A stretch of DNA of 64,000 nucleotides from Streptomyces sp. NBRC 110028 (GTDB lineage: Bacteria > Actinomycetota > Actinomycetes > Streptomycetales > Streptomycetaceae), in contig NZ_BBUZ01000036.1 in assembly GCF_001417735.1 (NCBI RefSeq), positions 1 to 64,000 of the forward strand, written 5' to 3'. How positions within the stretch are numbered: the first letter of the stretch is position 1; every line of letters begins with the position of its first letter. Under the pieces are notes generated by a model that saw only the letters and a program-made list of their open reading frames with translations, searched no databases and was not told the DNA's origin. The position numbers and the translations under genes are program-made. Of the stretch, positions 61,051 to 64,000 are shown one piece after another.

Positions 61051-61058
61051 ACCCTGAT

Positions 61059-61241
61059 GCCGCGTCAGTCAAGGTTGCCCGGTAGCGAGGCGTCCTGGTG
61101 CGGTCGGATGCAAGTCGCCGGATCGGCCTCGTGGTGGGGCCTACTCGGTCGATGCGGCAACGCCGCCGGGGACACCTCCCAGCGGTAGCTGGGGGCGGCC
61201 GTGCCAGGGCGGCGAGCGGGGTGAACCTTGGCTGACGGGGC
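61059..61241. repeat. 183-bp non-coding element with terminal inverted repeats
   Basis: 18-bp ends at 61059-61076 and 61224-61241 are inverted repeats with two mismatches. Inside is a short hairpin (CCCAGC-GGTA-GCTGGG near 61184-61200). No reading frame inside has a family signal. The layout fits a MITE-like element or a structured RNA, not a gene. Confidence 0.4.
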
Positions 61242-61269
61242 ACTGGCGGCTGTGACGGCCCCGCGCGGA

Positions 61270-61869
61270 TCAGCCGATCTGCGCCCGCTCGTACAGCGCC
61301 GCCGGGTTTGCCGCGCGGGACACCGCCGAGGGGTGCAGATCCCGCTGGGACGCCGGATGCCGGACGCCCTCACGCCAGGCCGCGGACGGGTCCGTTCCGC
61401 TGTCCGAGCCCGCCTTGTCCGGCGCCAGGTCCAGCGGCAGGAAGTTGGACGGGGCGGTGTGCCAGCCGTCCGGCGCCACCCGGGTGGCCAGCAGGTACGT
61501 CCGCCCGGGCAGCAGCGCCGGGGCGTCGCCCACGACGACCCGTTGCCGCCGCAGCGGGTCGTCGCCGCCCTCCTGGGCGACCCGTACGTTTCCGGACACC
61601 TTCCCCTTGAGGGTGGACCGGACCTCGACCCGGTACGTCGTCCACAGCAGCCGGTCGCCGTCGGTGTGCCGCACCCCCTCGCGGGCGGTGACCTTGCCGA
61701 CGAAGACGTCGTCGGCCCAGCCCGCGGCGAGCCCCGGCGTGTCCAGCCGGACGGCGTAGGTGGGGTGGTAGTGCGTACTGCCGTAGGGGACCTCGAACCA
61801 GGCCAGTGCGCCGCCGCCCACCGCCGCCAGGGCCGTGGCCAGCGCGATCGTCCCGGTACGGAGGCTCAT
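61270..61869 (-). CDS. Membrane-anchored or secreted protein of unknown function
   Basis: A 199-aa protein with an N-terminal hydrophobic segment (GTIALATALAAVGGGALAWF, about 5-24) that may be a signal or an anchor. The mature part is beta-rich (YAVRLDTPG, VFVGKVTAR, YRVEVRSTLKG, NVRVAQEGG) and looks like an Ig-like or OB-like fold. The ATG 61869 overlaps the upstream metzincin stop (ATGA); GTG 61878 is an alternative. Co-translation with a secreted protease suggests a partner or inhibitor, as inference. Confidence 0.7.
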   Translation of the reverse strand: MSLRTGTIALATALAAVGGGALAWFEVPYGSTHYHPTYAVRLDTPGLAAGWADDVFVGKVTAREGVRHTDGDRLLWTTYRVEVRSTLKGKVSGNVRVAQEGGDDPLRRQRVVVGDAPALLPGRTYLLATRVAPDGWHTAPSNFLPLDLAPDKAGSDSGTDPSAAWREGVRHPASQRDLHPSAVSRAANPAALYERAQIG

Positions 61870-62417
61870 GAGCCCCACACGGCCCGGTACGCGGCGATGT
61901 CGGCGGCGGCGGGGGCGAAGGCGGTGCGGGTGTCGCTGCAGTACATGACCGCGCCGCGGGCCGAGCGGTGGCCCAGCCGCAGGGCGTGGCCCAGCTCATG
62001 GGTGACGATGCCGCGCTTGACGTCGGCCGGGTACGAGCCGAGGAAGTGGTCGTTGAGGACGATGTCGTCGGAGCCCAGCTCATGGGATTCCCACAGCCCC
62101 GACCAGCCGATGTCGGCGCGGTCGACGTCGGTCGCGTCGACGTCCGCGTAGGCCGCTCCGGTGTGTGGCTTGATGTCGACCTTGCCCAGGGCGTTCCAGC
62201 TCTCCCGGGCCCGCGTCCACTCCGCGGTGTACTTGGTGTGCAGGCTGTACGTCAGCTCCGAACCGTCCACCGATCCGATCGTGTTCGGGTCGTCCGGGCA
62301 GGCGGCGGCGAGCGCCGGTGGCGCGGGCAGCCCCGCGAACAGCCCGGCGGTCAGGGACGCGCTCACCGCGACGCGTATACACCGCCGGGCGAAACGGGCG
62401 CCATGACATCGACCCAC
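61866..62417 (-). CDS. Secreted metzincin-type zinc metalloprotease
   Basis: A 183-aa exported protein. GTG 62417 opens a signal peptide (VAVSASLTAGLFAGL, cleavage near ALAA). The zinc signature HELGHALRLGH (His140-Glu141-x2-His144-x5-His150) and a Met-turn candidate (RGAVMY, Met158) are present. This is the matrixin-like M10/M12 pattern. Size is small for the family, so it is a minimal catalytic domain. It overlaps the downstream membrane or secreted protein by four bases and both are minus strand. Confidence 0.85.
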   Translation of the reverse strand: MGRCHGARFARRCIRVAVSASLTAGLFAGLPAPPALAAACPDDPNTIGSVDGSELTYSLHTKYTAEWTRARESWNALGKVDIKPHTGAAYADVDATDVDRADIGWSGLWESHELGSDDIVLNDHFLGSYPADVKRGIVTHELGHALRLGHRSARGAVMYCSDTRTAFAPAAADIAAYRAVWGS

Positions 62418-62490
62418 GTCCGCAAACCCCTCGTTCGTGTGAGGCCCGAGAGCTTCAACGTACGAGGGGCCGCGGGGCGCCGCATGCGCA

Positions 62491-62521
62491 CGGGGCCTCC
62501 TGGGGGAACCGGAAGGCCCCG
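62491..62521 (-). terminator. Hairpin downstream of the lipase gene
   Basis: 8-bp GC stem (62491-62498 with 62514-62521) plus a partly paired CC/GG extension with one bulged base. It lies 14 bp beyond the lipase stop on the minus strand. Confidence 0.5.
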
Positions 62522-62534
62522 GGGCGCCGGTGGC

Positions 62535-63713
62535 TCAGGTGCCGCGGTTGCCGCCGGCCGGCTCGTCGGTGAGCCGTGCGGCGAGCCAGGCCAGGGCCGG
62601 GGGGATCCCGCTGATCGCGGTCGTCACATGGTCGGTCGGATAGCTCTTCCACTCCACCGGCGTGCCCCGCTCGCACCACCGGGTGCGCAGGTCCGCGCCG
62701 ACCTGGTACGGGATCAGCTCGTCCGTGAGGCCGTGGTAGAGGTAGACGGGATGGTCGGGGGCGTCGTCGCCCAGCTCGGAGGTGCGCAGCGCGAGCCGCC
62801 AGAGCGGTGAGGCCAGCGGATCGCGGACGGTCACGTCGGACAGGTGCTGGAAGAGCCCGGCGATGGTGCTGATCGAGACGCAGTTGTTCCGCATGAAGGC
62901 GACATCGTCCTTGCCTCTCTGGTTGAGGTAGGAGTCGAGCGCCAGTTCGGGGAAGGCGGCGTCCTGCCCGGCGAGCGCCATCAGGGCCAGCCCGGCGCCC
63001 ACGCCGCCGTCGTTGTACTCCAAGGTGGCGGGCAGATCGGCGGGCACGCCCCCGGCGACCGTGCCCTTCACGCGCAGCTCGGGCGCGTACGAGGAGCGCA
63101 GCTGGGCGGCCCAGCCGGCCGCCTGGCCGCCTTGCGAGTACCCCATGATCCCGACCGGGCCGTCCGGTGAGAGGCCCGCCTCGGGGAGCCGCTGCGCTGC
63201 GCGCGCCGCGTCCAGCAGGGCGTGCCCCTCGGACCGGCCGACCGTGTAGGTGTGTTCCTCCGGGGTGCCCAGGCCCTCGTAGTCGGAGACGGCGACGGCC
63301 CAGCCGCGGCGCAGCGCGAGGTCGATCAGCCGGCCCTCGGAGCTGGTGCCCTGCGGGAAGCGGACGGAGGCGGCGCAGTCGTCGGCGAGGCCGACGGCGC
63401 CCATGCCCCAGGTGACGAGCGGACGGGGGCCGGTCTTGCCGTCGTCGGGGACGATGACGGTGCCGGAGACGACGTTGCCCTCGCCCCGGGCGGTGGTCGA
63501 GCGGTAGGTGATGTGCCAGGAGCGGGTGGTGACCGGCGCGCCGGGCACGGCGCGGAACGAGGTGGGGGACAGGGTGACGATGTCGCCGGGCCTGCCCTGG
63601 GTGGCGGCGGTCCGGTCGGTGCCGGTCGTGGCCATGGCCGGTGGTGCGGTGGGCAGCGCGGCCGCCAGGGTCAGGGCGGTGAGGGTGGCGAGCACGGTGG
63701 TGCGGGTGCGCAT
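62535..63713 (-). CDS. Secreted lipase-family protein
   Basis: A 392-aa exported lipase (secretory lipase family). Signal peptide: RTRTTVLATLTALTLAAALPTAPPAMA. The nucleophile elbow GYSQGGQAA is near 195, the Asp-containing loop YHGLTDELIPYQ near 334, and the His is in YPTDHVTTAISG near 363. Two Cys pairs are plausible. It is monocistronic on the minus strand and downstream of a partial AraC gene. Confidence 0.88.
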   Translation of the reverse strand: MRTRTTVLATLTALTLAAALPTAPPAMATTGTDRTAATQGRPGDIVTLSPTSFRAVPGAPVTTRSWHITYRSTTARGEGNVVSGTVIVPDDGKTGPRPLVTWGMGAVGLADDCAASVRFPQGTSSEGRLIDLALRRGWAVAVSDYEGLGTPEEHTYTVGRSEGHALLDAARAAQRLPEAGLSPDGPVGIMGYSQGGQAAGWAAQLRSSYAPELRVKGTVAGGVPADLPATLEYNDGGVGAGLALMALAGQDAAFPELALDSYLNQRGKDDVAFMRNNCVSISTIAGLFQHLSDVTVRDPLASPLWRLALRTSELGDDAPDHPVYLYHGLTDELIPYQVGADLRTRWCERGTPVEWKSYPTDHVTTAISGIPPALAWLAARLTDEPAGGNRGT

Positions 63714-63817
63714 ACGGCTCTCCCAACGGTGCGGATGGTGCTGCGGTGCTGTGTGTGGGGGACCGTAGAGACGTGTGGATTGTCTGTTGCTGACCGGAGC
63801 GCTCAGATTCGCTGGCC

Positions 63818-64000
63818 TTATGTCTCACCCGGCATATTTCGTGCGCCGGTGTGCCCGTACGCCAGCCGGTAGGCGCCCGGTGTCATCCCCGTCCAGCGCC
63901 GGAACGCCCGGTGGAACGCGGCGCCCTCGGAGAAGCCCAGCCGCACCGCCAGCTCCTCGATCGGCTCACCGGTGGCGCGCAGGCCGCCGATCGCCGCGTC
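63818..64000 (-). CDS. AraC-family transcriptional regulator (C-terminal end, partial)
   Basis: The last 60 codons, open at the window edge. They encode the second AraC helix-turn-helix (EELAVRLGFSEGAAFHRAFRRWTGMTPGAYR), followed by a 15-residue tail and TAA at 63818-63820. The effector domain is beyond the window. It may control the neighbouring lipase gene, which lies 104 bp downstream on the same strand (inference). Confidence 0.85.
   Translation of the reverse strand, partial: DAAIGGLRATGEPIEELAVRLGFSEGAAFHRAFRRWTGMTPGAYRLAYGHTGARNMPGET

Noticed and set aside
61019..61373. Minus-strand frames across the repeat element near 61.1 kb.
   Set aside because: They overlap inverted repeats, lack proper starts and have no homology signal.

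Overview
This is a high-GC chromosomal window from a Streptomyces or very close relative. The evidence is the strong G/C bias at third codon positions and frequent GTG/TTG starts. It also carries several developmental and redox genes that I recognise as streptomycete: bldN with its anti-sigma partner rsbN, a bdtA-like regulator, rex ahead of hemACD, a class I lysyl-tRNA synthetase and futalosine-route menaquinone genes. I see no rRNA, tRNA, CRISPR array or intact insertion sequence. Coordinates are direct readings. Functions rest on motif and family recognition, because no database search was possible.

Layout. 0-6.9 kb: HAD phosphatase, MFS transporter, AcuC-type deacetylase, a phosphatase-like protein, the bdtA-type DNA-binding protein, ribosomal protein bS22 (32 aa), a nucleotide-sugar epimerase and an acyltransferase. 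6.9-11 kb, minus strand: rsbN, bldN, a HAD-IB hydrolase and a glutaredoxin-like protein. 11.3-17.4 kb: the rex-hemA-hemC-hemD-hemB operon behind a Rex operator, closed by a hairpin. 17.4-20.6 kb: a small accessory patch with two NUDIX hydrolases, an HATPase-fold protein, an XRE-type regulator split by a one-base frameshift, and a YdcF-family remnant. 20.6-25.5 kb: a sugar uptake and catabolism operon (symporter, small membrane protein, kinase, epimerase) divergent from a ROK regulator. 25.5-39.4 kb: secreted proteins, argS and lysS, a DUF2637 membrane protein, two DUF3558-like lipoproteins, RtcB, an SDR, a very Asn/Gln/His-rich secreted PepSY protein and a YnfA-type protein.

39.5-47.9 kb: hemL, a histidine phosphatase, a Tat lipoprotein related to polysaccharide deacetylases, and a complete System II cytochrome c maturation set (TlpA-like, CcdA, ResB, CcsB). 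47.9-53 kb: menaquinone genes (UbiD-type decarboxylase, MqnP-type prenyltransferase, UbiX, MqnE) with an Lrp/AsnC regulator and a 55-aa gene. 53-56.5 kb: UdgX, a GNAT enzyme, a DUF4229 protein, and a DAACS symporter preceded by a Cys-rich leader peptide. 56.6-59.2 kb: a four-gene operon of three unrecognised small proteins and an AAA+ ATPase. 59.2-64 kb: an esterase, a TetR regulator, a repeat-bordered non-coding element, a secreted metzincin with a partner, a lipase, and the 3' end of an AraC regulator.

How it fits together. Haem precursor synthesis (hemACDB under Rex, plus hemL), cytochrome c maturation and menaquinone synthesis all lie here, so much of the window serves the respiratory chain. 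From remembered S. coelicolor locus numbers, the left part (SCO3331 down to SCO3303) and right part (SCO4469 up to SCO4494) lie at almost equal distance on opposite sides of oriC. This suggests an origin-symmetric inversion joined between about 31.5 and 39.6 kb. The best candidate for an undescribed system is the 56.6-59.2 kb cassette. Its three small proteins share a W-[DG]-D-[IL]-P-[ED] motif about 30 residues from their C-termini, and its ATPase has an unusual Walker A motif.
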